Origin: Sphingobacterium alimentarium
Lineage (GTDB): Bacteria > Bacteroidota > Bacteroidia > Sphingobacteriales > Sphingobacteriaceae
Length of the DNA stretch: 64,000 bases
NCBI RefSeq assembly: GCF_004342685.1
Contig: NZ_SMBZ01000007.1
Location: 30,708 to 94,707, forward strand
Direction: 5' to 3'
A program made the translations under genes and the position numbers. The notes beneath the pieces are model-generated. The model did not search any database, was not told the DNA's origin, and saw only the letters and a program-made list of their open reading frames with translations. This document shows positions 18,716-27,049 of the stretch, in pieces. Each line of letters opens with the position of its first letter. Position 1 is the stretch's first letter.

Positions 18716-18745
18716 CAAATATACTATTTTGATATAAATTTCAAA
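18716..18745 (-). promoter_or_regulatory. Promoter of the exbB-tonB operon
   Basis: Minus strand TTTG (18742-18745), 18-nt spacer, TATATTTG (18716-18723). This is nearly the full Bacteroidota consensus (TTTG, about 19 nt, TAnnTTTG). It lies about 100 nt before the exbB ATG. Confidence 0.75.
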
Positions 18746-19016
18746 TTTTTCAAGTGTTTTTTATAATTCTTTTTTTGGACGTCTATAAGAACGAGCAGCG
18801 CAGCAATCCTATTCTTATGTGTGATTTTTAGAATGTCCATTTATAGAATATAATGCAATAAAAACTATTTTTTTTTGTATATCCAAATTAATCAGGGCAT
18901 TCCGTATAAAAATAAGTAAGCAAACACTTACCAACATTGAAGCTAGATATTCACACCCACCTTACCTTTCAGTATGTAACAATCTTTGAATAAACTGGTT
19001 ATACAGTCAAATTATT
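18746..19016. other. AT-rich intergenic region between exbB and the SUI1-like gene
   Basis: The whole gap of about 400 nt (18618-19016) contains the exbB leader and promoter and, beyond 18745, no convincing gene. The only structure I see is a loose inverted repeat, ATAAGAA (18785-18791) with TTCTTAT (18812-18818), lying about 40 nt upstream of the exbB -33 box. No strong terminator is seen for the SUI1-like gene. Confidence 0.4.
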
Positions 19017-19364
19017 CTATCCACCTACGAGTTTGACCTGATAACCAAGGATTTTTAATATTTCATGGATCTTGAGTTTAAAATCTCCTTGTACCAAGAT
19101 TTCTCCATTTTTAGCACTTCCACCCACACCACACTTTTGCTTTAATAACTTTGCTAAATCCTCTAAATCCTCCTCACGTCCAATAAAACCATCCACTATT
19201 GTTACAACCTTTCCTTTGCGGGATTTCTTGTCTAATTGTATTTTTAACTTTTGCTGCTGCACAGGTAAAGTATCCACGTCTTGCTCGTTGTTCATCTCAT
19301 ACGCGTAAGAATCGTCTGTGGAATACACAATACCTTCGAAGCGTTGTTTCTTTTGCTTTGCCAT
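19017..19364 (-). CDS. SUI1-domain translation initiation factor-like protein (YciH family)
   Basis: 115 aa. The C-terminal two thirds form a SUI1/eIF1-like domain: RKGKVVTIVDGFIGREEDLE, LAKLLKQKCGVGGSAKNGEI and LVQGDFKLKIHEILKILGYQ. The KCGVGGS loop is the family signature. The function in bacteria is poorly defined; it may influence initiation accuracy. ATG 19364 lies 15 nt after the lipid-kinase stop, so the two may form an operon. Confidence 0.9.
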   Translation of the reverse strand: MAKQKKQRFEGIVYSTDDSYAYEMNNEQDVDTLPVQQQKLKIQLDKKSRKGKVVTIVDGFIGREEDLEDLAKLLKQKCGVGGSAKNGEILVQGDFKLKIHEILKILGYQVKLVGG

Positions 19365-19379
19365 ACTATAACTTAAAAC

Positions 19380-20255
19380 TTAACAGATTATATTGAGCGC
19401 ATTAGGCTGCACCTGAATATGTAGATTGCCCGCAAGTGCTATCGGCTCTCCATCCACGTGAATAGGCCCGTCGTCCACGCGCTTTATCAGAATATCCCTA
19501 CCCGGGATGATCTCCACGTATTCCGACTGGTCTGCCGACCGATTGAAAAGATGAAATACCATCATGGGTAATATATATAAGGGGAACTTATGTACTATAC
19601 ATACATCCAGTAGCCCATCATTGACCGAAGCATTGGGCGCGATATAAGCGTTGTTGCCATATTGCGGGGAATTAGCCACCGAGATCATAAAGGCCTCACG
19701 CTCGTAATGCTGACCATCAATAGTCAGTTCATATTTGCAAGGCTTATAATTACTAATAACATTAATTGCCGAGCGTAGGTAGCCAATGGGACCGCGAATA
19801 GAATCATTTGCAAATCTATCGGATACCGAAGCGTCAAATCCCAAACCTGCGATATTAAAAAAAGGCTTGCCATTGACAATACCACAATCGACCCCTGCTG
19901 TCTCGAAGCGATTCAAGCGCTTGATGGCCGCTGTTTCATTCATCGGGATGCCTAAGTATAATGCAAGACCATTGCCCGATCCCTCAGGAATAATGCCCAA
20001 TGGGATATTTGACCCAATCAATGCCGCGCCAAGCTCGTTGATTGTACCATCACCGCCCACTGCTACTACCGCGTCATACTGCTCTTCCACCGCCATCTTA
20101 CCCAATTCATAGGCATGGCCTGCTCGCGAAGTCTGCTGGAAAGTAGGCTTAAACTTTTTTAAATCCAACACCTCCAAGACTTTCGAATTGAAAGCAGTTT
20201 TTTTCTTGCCTCCCGAAATGGGATTAATAACAAATAGAATATTCTTCTGTTCCAT
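19380..20255 (-). CDS. Diacylglycerol/lipid kinase family protein (YegS/DgkB-like)
   Basis: 291 aa from the ATG at 20255 (an upstream TTG would add four residues). Seen: the N-terminal FVINPISGGKKK, the nucleotide-binding loop VAVGGDGTINELGAALIGS and LGIIPEGSGNGLALYLGI. These are the DAGK_cat motifs GGDGT and P-x-GxxN. The C-terminal part (VNDGLLDVCIVHKFPL, HVDGEPIALAGNLHIQVQP) fits the family beta domain. It probably phosphorylates a lipid such as diacylglycerol; the substrate is not readable from sequence. It is divergent from metK. Confidence 0.9.
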   Translation of the reverse strand: MEQKNILFVINPISGGKKKTAFNSKVLEVLDLKKFKPTFQQTSRAGHAYELGKMAVEEQYDAVVAVGGDGTINELGAALIGSNIPLGIIPEGSGNGLALYLGIPMNETAAIKRLNRFETAGVDCGIVNGKPFFNIAGLGFDASVSDRFANDSIRGPIGYLRSAINVISNYKPCKYELTIDGQHYEREAFMISVANSPQYGNNAYIAPNASVNDGLLDVCIVHKFPLYILPMMVFHLFNRSADQSEYVEIIPGRDILIKRVDDGPIHVDGEPIALAGNLHIQVQPNALNIIC

Positions 20256-20327
20256 ATCTATAATCAACCGAGTAAATATAATCTAAATTTCACGATGTAT
20301 AAAAATTAATATAATCCACCAAGCGTA

Positions 20328-20358
20328 TTGTGATAATAATAAAAGTGTTGTAACTTTG
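20328..20358 (+). promoter_or_regulatory. Promoter of metK
   Basis: TTG (20328-20330), 20-nt spacer, TAACTTTG (20351-20358), matching the TAnnTTTG -7 consensus. Initiation near 20362-20366 would put the whole riboswitch candidate at 20374-20447 inside the transcript, with a 5' leader of about 160 nt. Confidence 0.6.
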
Positions 20359-20373
20359 CGACCAAATAAAAAT

Positions 20374-20447
20374 GTGGACTGATTTGCATTTTACAAATCT
20401 TAAGTAAAAAGGGAGATTGCAACCACGAAAAAAAAGTGCTAAAAACC
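20374..20447 (+). ncRNA. SAM-II-like riboswitch aptamer (candidate) in the metK leader
   Basis: Stem P1 is GTGG (20374-20377) with CCAC (20423-20426). The loop contains an extra hairpin GATTTG/CAAATC (20381-20386 and 20394-20399) and then GGGAGATTGCAA. After P1 comes an A-rich link and GTGCTAAAAACC. The blocks ATTGCAA and GTGCTAAAAA are the conserved ligand-pocket blocks of SAM-II (and of the related SAM-V). GG at 20411-20412 can pair with CC at 20446-20447 as the pseudoknot; in the SAM-II example I remember, the same pair is CC with GG, a covariation. Position before SAM synthetase fits negative feedback. Identification is by eye. Confidence 0.7.
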
Positions 20448-20468
20448 ATTCTATCTTGTTTTTCACTT
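20434..20468 (+). promoter_or_regulatory. Alternative hairpin overlapping the riboswitch 3' strand
   Basis: AAGTG (20434-20438) and AAAAAC (20441-20446) can pair with GTTTTT (20458-20463) and CACTT (20464-20468), an 11-bp stem with a 2-nt bulge. It uses the bases that the aptamer needs for its pseudoknot and pocket, so both folds exclude each other. A second small hairpin, CTATC/GATAG (20469-20482), follows. Confidence 0.5.
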
Positions 20469-20524
20469 CTATCTGTCGATAGCACCTCTCCTTTATTTTA
20501 ATATCGAAAAAAACAAAAATAATT

Positions 20525-21778
20525 ATGGCATACTTATTTACGTCCGAATCTGTATCGGAAGGCCATCCTGACAAAATAGCCGATCAAATTTCAGATGCGT
20601 TAATTGACAATTTCTTAGCTTGGGACGCGGATTCTCGTGTAGCGATTGAGACGTTGGTGACGACCGGACAGGTGGTGTTGGCAGGTGAGGTAAAATCCAC
20701 AATCTATTTAGATGTGCAAAAGATCACGCGTTCGGTAATTGAGAAGATTGGATATACAAAATCTGAATATATGTTTGAGGCAAATTCTTGTGGGGTATTG
20801 TCTGCCATACACGAGCAATCTGCTGATATCAACCAAGGTGTAGACCGTAAGACAAGACAAGATCAAGGTGCGGGTGACCAAGGTATCATGTTTGGATATG
20901 CGAGCAACGAAACTGAAAACTATATGCCTTTGGCTTTGGACCTTGCGCACCGTTTGTTGTACGAATTAGCAGAATTGAGACGTGAAAATAAAGAAATCAC
21001 GTATTTGCGTCCAGATGCAAAATCGCAAGTTACCTTAGAATACAGCGACGATCACAAACCGCAACGTATTGATACCATAGTGATTTCGACTCAACATGAT
21101 GAGTTTGACACCGAACCAAATATGTTGGTGAAAATCACAGAAGACATTAAGAATATTTTGATTCCACGTGTAAAAGCACAACTGAAGCCCGAGCTTCAGG
21201 CTTTGTTCACAGACAATATCAAATTTCATATTAACCCTACCGGCAAATTTGTAATCGGAGGTCCTCACGGGGATACCGGATTGACAGGCCGCAAAATCAT
21301 CGTAGACACTTACGGCGGCAAGGGTGCGCATGGTGGTGGAGCTTTTTCGGGTAAAGATCCTTCCAAAGTAGACCGTTCGGCAGCATACGCCACTCGTCAT
21401 ATTGCGAAAAACTTAGTTGCTGCGGGCGTAGCAGATGAAATTTTGGTTCAAATATCGTATGCTATCGGCGTGAAAGATCCAATGGGAATCTATGTAAATA
21501 CCTATGGCACAAGCAAAGTGAATGCTACAGATGGCGAAATCGCACAGAAAATCACTGAGCTTTTCGATATGACGCCTTATGGTATCGAGACCCGATTAGG
21601 CTTACGCAACCCAATCTATGCAGAAACAGCCGCGTATGGTCACATGGGTAGAACAAATAAGAAAGTCACCAAAACTTTTGAAAATACAAACGGTGAAACT
21701 AAGACTCTCGAAGTGGAATTGTTCACTTGGGAAAAATTAGATTACGTGGATAAAATAAAAGAAGCTTTTCAGCTTTAA
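20525..21778 (+). CDS. metK: S-adenosylmethionine synthase
   Basis: Makes S-adenosylmethionine from methionine and ATP (417 aa). Family signatures: [20 protein letters not shown] at the N-terminus (His14 region), [12 protein letters not shown] in the middle, and [20 protein letters not shown] in the C-terminal domain. Full length, ATG at 20525. It is preceded by a riboswitch candidate and followed by a strong bidirectional terminator. No linked methionine genes are in the window. Confidence 0.98.
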   Translation: MAYLFTSESVSEGHPDKIADQISDALIDNFLAWDADSRVAIETLVTTGQVVLAGEVKSTIYLDVQKITRSVIEKIGYTKSEYMFEANSCGVLSAIHEQSADINQGVDRKTRQDQGAGDQGIMFGYASNETENYMPLALDLAHRLLYELAELRRENKEITYLRPDAKSQVTLEYSDDHKPQRIDTIVISTQHDEFDTEPNMLVKITEDIKNILIPRVKAQLKPELQALFTDNIKFHINPTGKFVIGGPHGDTGLTGRKIIVDTYGGKGAHGGGAFSGKDPSKVDRSAAYATRHIAKNLVAAGVADEILVQISYAIGVKDPMGIYVNTYGTSKVNATDGEIAQKITELFDMTPYGIETRLGLRNPIYAETAAYGHMGRTNKKVTKTFENTNGETKTLEVELFTWEKLDYVDKIKEAFQL

Positions 21779-21781
21779 AAT

Positions 21782-21815
21782 AAAAAAGGCGAAACCATTC
21801 AGTTTCGCCTTTTTT
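21782..21815. terminator. Bidirectional terminator between metK and the DUF58 gene
   Basis: Perfect 14-bp inverted repeat AAAAAAGGCGAAAC (21782-21795) and GTTTCGCCTTTTTT (21802-21815), 6-nt loop, with T-runs on both strands. It serves both convergent genes. Confidence 0.9.
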
Positions 21816-21816
21816 A

Positions 21817-23145
21817 TTAGATTAAGCCCCGGGCTTTGATCTCAAGATATTTATTGATGGATTTAATACTTAAATCTTCGGGTGCTGTATAAATTGTCTG
21901 TAGTCCGTTACGATTCAGTTCCTGAATGATTAGGTTTTTCTCATACACTAATTTCTCGGCGATAATCTTATTGTATATTTCAACCGTATTCTTGGCTTCG
22001 CTCTTGGACATTTCCTGCAATTCAGTATTCTTAAAGACCACCACGACGATAATATGGCTTTTGGCCATCATCCGGAGAAATGGAAGTTGTCTATTCAGCG
22101 CGTCCAAAGTCTCGAAGTTTGTGTAAAGGAAGATTAAAGAGCGCTTGTTTATTTTTCGACGTAGGAAAGCATAAAGATTACCAAATTCTGATTCTTCGAA
22201 ATACGTGGTAATACCGTACAATTTTTCAGAAATAAGCTTCATCTGCTTATTATTCCGCTCTGCTGCGATGTGATTTTCGCAGGATTTACCAAAAGTCAGC
22301 ATCCCAGCACGGTCCTGCTTCAAGATGGCGGCATTAGAAAGCACAAGCGTCGAATTGATCGCATAATCCAACAAAGTCATCTCATTGAAAGGCATGCGCA
22401 TCACTCTTCCGATGTCAATGATCGAATAGATGGGCTGTGATTTTTCCTCTTGATACTGATTGACCATGAGTCGCTTATATTTTGCAGACGCCTTCCAGTT
22501 CATGTGTTTATATTCGTCGCCTTTTACATATTCCTTGATGTGGTCAAACTCCATGGTACTGCCTATCCTTCGGATACGTTTCACACCCATTTCCACCAAG
22601 CGATCCGTCGTCGCCAAGAGCTGATATTTTCGCATCTGAATAAATGATGGGTAACATGGAATTCCCAATTCTTCCTCCAATATAAATTTACGCTCGAATA
22701 GACCTAAATGGCTAATCAAGACATTGCATTTACCAAAAGCATATACACCGCGTTTTTTTGGCGCAAGTTTATATTCCACTTGATGTTCTTTACGTGGATA
22801 TAGGCGCAGGGAAAATTCGTTATTGCGCATTTGAAGCAACACAGGAACCTCTTCTAAGATTCGAGCTTTAACCGCCATTGGGAATGAACTGACGAGCGTG
22901 ATCTTAAAGGAATTATTATCGCCATTGGACAATTTGTCTGGGTACTGTCGCTGGATTTTAATTTGATGGCGCGGCAGATGCAGCATCAATAAGTCCCAAA
23001 AACAAAGTCCTATCCATATCCACAGCAAAATAACAGTAACGAAGCGTAGTGGCTCGATATAAAATGACACAGCAAAACATGCCGCTAGAAACAGCAGCAC
23101 ACAGAAAAATGTATTAGCAATATATAATCTACGCAAGAATCTCAT
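21817..23145 (-). CDS. DUF58 domain-containing membrane-anchored protein
   Basis: 442 aa. Two N-terminal membrane helices (about 6-25 and 35-52) are followed by a beta-rich part and the DUF58 signature EYVKGDEYKHMNWKASAKYK around residues 205-225. The C-terminal part resembles a von Willebrand A-like fold (SIIDIGRVM ... LIFLYTNFETLD). DUF58 proteins are nearly always encoded beside a MoxR ATPase, as here (23145-24146, with the stop and start codons touching). The role is thought to be metal-dependent assembly or chaperone-like work together with MoxR, but the target is unknown. Confidence 0.9.
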   Translation of the reverse strand: MRFLRRLYIANTFFCVLLFLAACFAVSFYIEPLRFVTVILLWIWIGLCFWDLLMLHLPRHQIKIQRQYPDKLSNGDNNSFKITLVSSFPMAVKARILEEVPVLLQMRNNEFSLRLYPRKEHQVEYKLAPKKRGVYAFGKCNVLISHLGLFERKFILEEELGIPCYPSFIQMRKYQLLATTDRLVEMGVKRIRRIGSTMEFDHIKEYVKGDEYKHMNWKASAKYKRLMVNQYQEEKSQPIYSIIDIGRVMRMPFNEMTLLDYAINSTLVLSNAAILKQDRAGMLTFGKSCENHIAAERNNKQMKLISEKLYGITTYFEESEFGNLYAFLRRKINKRSLIFLYTNFETLDALNRQLPFLRMMAKSHIIVVVVFKNTELQEMSKSEAKNTVEIYNKIIAEKLVYEKNLIIQELNRNGLQTIYTAPEDLSIKSINKYLEIKARGLI

Positions 23146-24146
23146 TATCTCGGAATTTCGACGTTTTCAATAAGCTGCTGTACAATGTAGGCGGGAGTGA
23201 AACCTTCCATCTCCTTCTCGGGAGTCAATTGTATACGATGCGCCAACACCGCTTCTGCAACATATTTAACATCTTCGGGTGTCACAAAATCGCGACCTTG
23301 AAGGGCTGCATTCGCTTTGGAAGCTTCCAGAACAGCAATTGAGGCCCTCGGCGAAGCACCCAAATATAGATAAGGATTGGTACGCGTCTGCGCAATAATC
23401 TGTGCGATATATCTCAATACATCATCGTGCACATATACCATCTTGACCATATGCTGAAAATGAACAACCTCGTCAATCGATACCACCTCTTGTACCAGAT
23501 CCTCCTTATTTTTTGCTTTCTGCAGATGATGTTCTTGTAAGATAAGCAGCTCTTGATCAAAATCAGGATAATTCACTTCTATCTTGAAAAGAAAGCGATC
23601 CAATTGGGCTTCAGGAAGCCGGTAGGTCCCTTCGTGCTCGATCGGATTTTGTGTAGCAAAAACTATAAAAGGGTTGGCCATAGGATAAGTCGTGCCATCC
23701 ACAGTCACTTGCCGCTCACTCATACATTCAAACAAAGAAGACTGTGTCTTCGCAGGGGCACGGTTGATTTCGTCGATTAAGATGATATTACCAAAGATCG
23801 GACCTTTGCGAAATTCAAACTCATTGGATTTAATATCAAGTATGGTCGAGCCCGTAACGTCAGATGGCATCAAATCGGGAGTAAATTGGATTCTTTTGAA
23901 ATTACTGCGTATGGATTTGGCAATTAATTTGGCGGTTAATGTTTTTGCTACGCCCGGCAGACCCTCAATCAAAGAATGTCCTCCCGCCAGGATAGCCAGC
24001 AATAACATATTAATCACTTTATCCTGACCAATGATAACCTTTTTCACTTCCGCGCGCACGGCATCCAATTTGGCTTGAAGTCCGCTGAGGTCTATCCTAT
24101 TTTCAAAATCAGGCTTATATCTTTCCAAGTTGTCTTGTTCCATCAT
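23145..24146 (-). CDS. MoxR-family AAA+ ATPase
   Basis: 333 aa. Walker A is GLPGVAKT (residues 62-69) and Walker B is LIDEINR (about 123-129); then comes ATQNPIEHEGTYRLPEAQLD with sensor 1, and the lid region LGASPRASIAVLEASKANA. This is the APE2220/MRP-like MoxR type that pairs with DUF58. It overlaps both neighbours by a few bases (tandem ATGs at 24146 and 24143), so it is part of a tightly packed operon. It probably acts as a chaperone for membrane or secreted proteins; the client is unknown. Confidence 0.94.
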   Translation of the reverse strand: MMEQDNLERYKPDFENRIDLSGLQAKLDAVRAEVKKVIIGQDKVINMLLLAILAGGHSLIEGLPGVAKTLTAKLIAKSIRSNFKRIQFTPDLMPSDVTGSTILDIKSNEFEFRKGPIFGNIILIDEINRAPAKTQSSLFECMSERQVTVDGTTYPMANPFIVFATQNPIEHEGTYRLPEAQLDRFLFKIEVNYPDFDQELLILQEHHLQKAKNKEDLVQEVVSIDEVVHFQHMVKMVYVHDDVLRYIAQIIAQTRTNPYLYLGASPRASIAVLEASKANAALQGRDFVTPEDVKYVAEAVLAHRIQLTPEKEMEGFTPAYIVQQLIENVEIPR

Positions 24147-25348
24147 ATAAAATTGGCTTTGTGTTTGAATTCTTCTATTTTTTGATTTATTAATTTTACT
24201 TCCTCCATCGAGGATACAGTCTTATTTTTATAAGAGGCGATCAATTGGACCAGCGATTTGGCTTCTTCCACATCGACACCAGCTTTTAGTGCTAGCTGGC
24301 GTATAAAACGTTCATCGGTAAGATCCAAGGTGTCTAGCTGAAAATTATTTCGGATTTCAAATAGAAAGTATTCTATCTTTTTTTGGATAATGTTGCTCGG
24401 AGAGCCATTCTCATAATAGAGATTGCCAATAGTTTGTGCGAACTCCTTAGACTTGTTTGGTTCTGGCAAGATGACTGGCACGGGGCGCTGCTGGCGCTTG
24501 GATCGAAACAGCATAAAAAGTAATAATCCTGCTAGCAGCATATACCAAGCCTGCGCCAAGCCAGGCTTTTGGATAATAACACGCAATGGTGTCATGGCCG
24601 CCTCTGGCGCTCCTCCTCTATCCTTGAGCTGGACCTCTCTGTGCTGAAGGACATTGATCAGCTTCGTTACGTAATTATAGCTTTTCTCCTGTAGAAGATA
24701 ATAATTTCCAAAAGCAGCAGGTACATTATGTAAATAGATGCTACCTTTTCCCCGGGTGATTTTCACAAAATTAGGAATAGCCTTTCCTCGGGCATTCAGA
24801 TAACCTAGTATGGTCGTATTCTTCTGATTTAGTTTTGTGAAAACCATAAAGTCTTTCACCTTATCTAAATAAATCCTCGCAGTATCATTGCCTAGTGTGT
24901 AATGAACCGTACGTGGCGTCGGCCTAAATTGCGCATAATCCAACTCAGCAATCTGTACCCCCAGTGTGTCGAGCAAAATCTCGGGGTAGAATTTGGAAGA
25001 AAAGAACACCTCGCCGCCCTGTTCTACATAACTCAACAGCTCCCTGACATCTTCCTTACTCAATGTAATATATTCTGCTATTTCAACGATAGAAGATTCG
25101 CTGGCTTTCGCATTGATTTTCTCGGTCAAAAATTCGTAATAGCTCTCGTGAAAACCCCTAAAGCGACGATCCTGAGGCATTACACGAGGTAGCTCCTCCC
25201 GGAACACATATGTGCCAAAAGGAATTTTGTCTTTAAAAAGGTAGCTTTCCCTCCAGTCGATAGGCCGCTTAGCGCTCGCATCGATCAGTGCTATGCCTAC
25301 AAGTACCATCAGTAATAAGATAATACCCAACCACATTCCCTTACTCAT
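24143..25348 (-). CDS. DUF4350 domain-containing protein
   Basis: 401 aa. There is an N-terminal membrane helix (WLGIILLLMVLVGIALIDAS), an extracytoplasmic part with the DUF4350 region (YITLSKEDVRELLSYVEQGG followed by EVFFSS), a second helix near residue 270 (WYMLLAGLLLFMLFRSKRQQ) and a cytoplasmic helical tail. It is standard in Bacteroidota MoxR/DUF58 loci. ATG 25348 is chosen over a GTG two codons upstream, because AAAGGAGG (25354-25361) is well spaced for the ATG and overlaps the GTG. Function unknown. Confidence 0.86.
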   Translation of the reverse strand: MSKGMWLGIILLLMVLVGIALIDASAKRPIDWRESYLFKDKIPFGTYVFREELPRVMPQDRRFRGFHESYYEFLTEKINAKASESSIVEIAEYITLSKEDVRELLSYVEQGGEVFFSSKFYPEILLDTLGVQIAELDYAQFRPTPRTVHYTLGNDTARIYLDKVKDFMVFTKLNQKNTTILGYLNARGKAIPNFVKITRGKGSIYLHNVPAAFGNYYLLQEKSYNYVTKLINVLQHREVQLKDRGGAPEAAMTPLRVIIQKPGLAQAWYMLLAGLLLFMLFRSKRQQRPVPVILPEPNKSKEFAQTIGNLYYENGSPSNIIQKKIEYFLFEIRNNFQLDTLDLTDERFIRQLALKAGVDVEEAKSLVQLIASYKNKTVSSMEEVKLINQKIEEFKHKANFI

Positions 25349-26139
25349 GACCACCTCCTTTGAAAATTCTTAAACACTGCAGTTATCTCTTCAAATTTTC
25401 CTTTCGTTAGGGTAAAATCCCCAAACCATACATAATTGAAAAGTTCAGAACAATTTCTGAATTCCTCCTTGAGGTCGGCCAATTGAATCTCGTCCATGAG
25501 TTCTAAGTTGGTCTTATTTTGATTCCAGGTAATAAAATCACGCTTTGCGAGCAACTGAATATTCAGCAATTGCTGGTATCGAATCGCTAAGGCGTAGTTA
25601 TTTTCAGCAATTGCGCTATTAATGTAGTTGTTAATATCTACATCCAGCAGATGACGCTCCACATATGCTATACTATCACCTTCATCCGCTTGTTCCTCTT
25701 TAGGATTTCGGATAAACTGCTTGCCCGAGAAAAAGAATTTGTATAGTAGAAATACCACTAAAGCCGCACCGGCTATACCTAGCACATTATAAAACCAGTC
25801 TCCTGGCCGTGCATCGATATCAGGAAACAAGTCAGACAGAAAATCTTTTATCCATTGTATAATGGAATTCCATAGCGTCAACTTATCTGATATGCTCTCT
25901 ATATACTCAAAATCTTTACTTTGGTATCTTCCAATCACATCCTCAAAATCCTGCGCCGAGGGAGTTTCCAGTTTGTCCAGCCGCGGGATGCTGTCGTAAT
26001 ACCCTTTCGCCCAATATTTAGGATTTTCATCGGAAGACATATCTTTTGGCATTAATTCCTCGACAACAACCGAATCTTGCGTATTGGCGACGGCCCAAGA
26101 GGAAAAGACCAACAATATCAATAATAAATAATTACGCAT
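25345..26139 (-). CDS. DUF4129 domain-containing protein
   Basis: 264 aa. Signal peptide (LLLILLVFSSWAVANTQ), an extracytoplasmic region, a membrane helix at about 115-135 (FYNVLGIAGAALVVFLLYKF), and a cytoplasmic DUF4129-type tail: NYALAIRYQQLLNIQLLAKR ... EFRNCSELFNYVWFGDF. The YVWFGDF end is the usual wYG-like signature. It overlaps its neighbours on both sides (8 bp with the upstream gene; 4 bp with ATG 25348). Function unknown; it belongs to the MoxR/DUF58 membrane system. Confidence 0.85.
   Translation of the reverse strand: MRNYLLLILLVFSSWAVANTQDSVVVEELMPKDMSSDENPKYWAKGYYDSIPRLDKLETPSAQDFEDVIGRYQSKDFEYIESISDKLTLWNSIIQWIKDFLSDLFPDIDARPGDWFYNVLGIAGAALVVFLLYKFFFSGKQFIRNPKEEQADEGDSIAYVERHLLDVDINNYINSAIAENNYALAIRYQQLLNIQLLAKRDFITWNQNKTNLELMDEIQLADLKEEFRNCSELFNYVWFGDFTLTKGKFEEITAVFKNFQRRWS
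25354..25361 (-). promoter_or_regulatory. Strong ribosome binding site of the DUF4350 gene
   Basis: AAAGGAGG, 5 nt before ATG 25348 and inside the end of the upstream DUF4129 gene. The best Shine-Dalgarno match seen in this window; it decides the start codon. Confidence 0.75.
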
Positions 26140-27049
26140 GCGTCTCCCTTCCTAATTTATCTATACGCTCGAAAACATCTTCCCCGAATTGCAATTCCTT
26201 AGCTGTCTCGTAAATGATTCCGTAGCTAATCACCGAAAGGAGGTAATAAATAATAACCAAGAGTACAACAAATAGCCCTCCGAAAGTCGCTATGCCGCGC
26301 CCGATTCCTGATGCAAAAAAGTCATCGTGGTATCCTAATGAATTATAGGCAATAAGAAAAACTATGGCCATTGGAACAATAGTAATAATACTAAGTAAAG
26401 CCTGAAAAATAAAAGAAACAATGTAAGAGGCCAGCCCATATTCTAATATCTTTTTCTTCAACATCGTGAAGGCAGATCCAAAACAGTCTATTAAATCGTA
26501 ATACCCTTCTCTATAGAGCATAAATGCCGAAAAGAACCACAGTCCAATCATGGCAAATATCACCCCCATAGCGAAAGAGCCTATAAAAGGAATCAGCGCC
26601 GATAACATTATGGCTAATGCTGCGGGAATAGAAATGAGCACGCCTACAACCAACATCGCTAAAAAGAACCGGAGGTACATCGGCATATGAACCTTAAATT
26701 GGCGCAGAATATCGGAGGAATTAAAATTTAAACTTTTGCTATTGCGCAATAAAATGAAATACTCAATCCCTAATCCAAATGCAAAGAGCGCGATCAATAG
26801 AATACCTATTCCCAGAACCAAAAAACTCATAAATACATGGACAGTATCCACTGAAGTGTACGCCGTGTTGAGGCTGATTTGGGTGGATATATAATAACCG
26901 AGTAAAATCACCGCACTGATCGGAATCAACAGTAATTTTAATAAAACCGCCACTAAGTGCCTATTTATGATTTTCAATAAGTTAATAAAATCTTGTACAA
27001 ATTCCCCTAACTTACGCTCCTTTCTGAATTCAAAATCTATTAACTCCAT
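26132..27049 (-). CDS. Polytopic membrane protein of the MoxR/DUF58 locus
   Basis: 305 aa with about six predicted membrane helices, for example LLLIPISAVILLGYYIS, FLVLGIGILLIALFAFGLGI and ALLSIITIVPMAIVFLIAYN. The N-terminal segment is amphipathic (FRKERKLGEFVQDFINLLKI) and the C-terminus is short and charged. No domain is recognised with certainty. The start overlaps the SpoIIM-like gene by 10 bp, so co-translation is likely. Confidence 0.8.
   Translation of the reverse strand: MELIDFEFRKERKLGEFVQDFINLLKIINRHLVAVLLKLLLIPISAVILLGYYISTQISLNTAYTSVDTVHVFMSFLVLGIGILLIALFAFGLGIEYFILLRNSKSLNFNSSDILRQFKVHMPMYLRFFLAMLVVGVLISIPAALAIMLSALIPFIGSFAMGVIFAMIGLWFFSAFMLYREGYYDLIDCFGSAFTMLKKKILEYGLASYIVSFIFQALLSIITIVPMAIVFLIAYNSLGYHDDFFASGIGRGIATFGGLFVVLLVIIYYLLSVISYGIIYETAKELQFGEDVFERIDKLGRETHA

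Noticed and set aside
18785..18818. ATAAGAA/TTCTTAT inverted repeat as a terminator of the SUI1-like gene
   Set aside because: 20-nt loop, weak A/T stem and about 200 nt from the stop; not a credible terminator.
20290..20574. 94-codon open frame on the minus strand across the metK leader
   Set aside because: It overlaps the metK start and the riboswitch candidate, is rich in Phe/Ile from AT-rich DNA, and resembles no protein.
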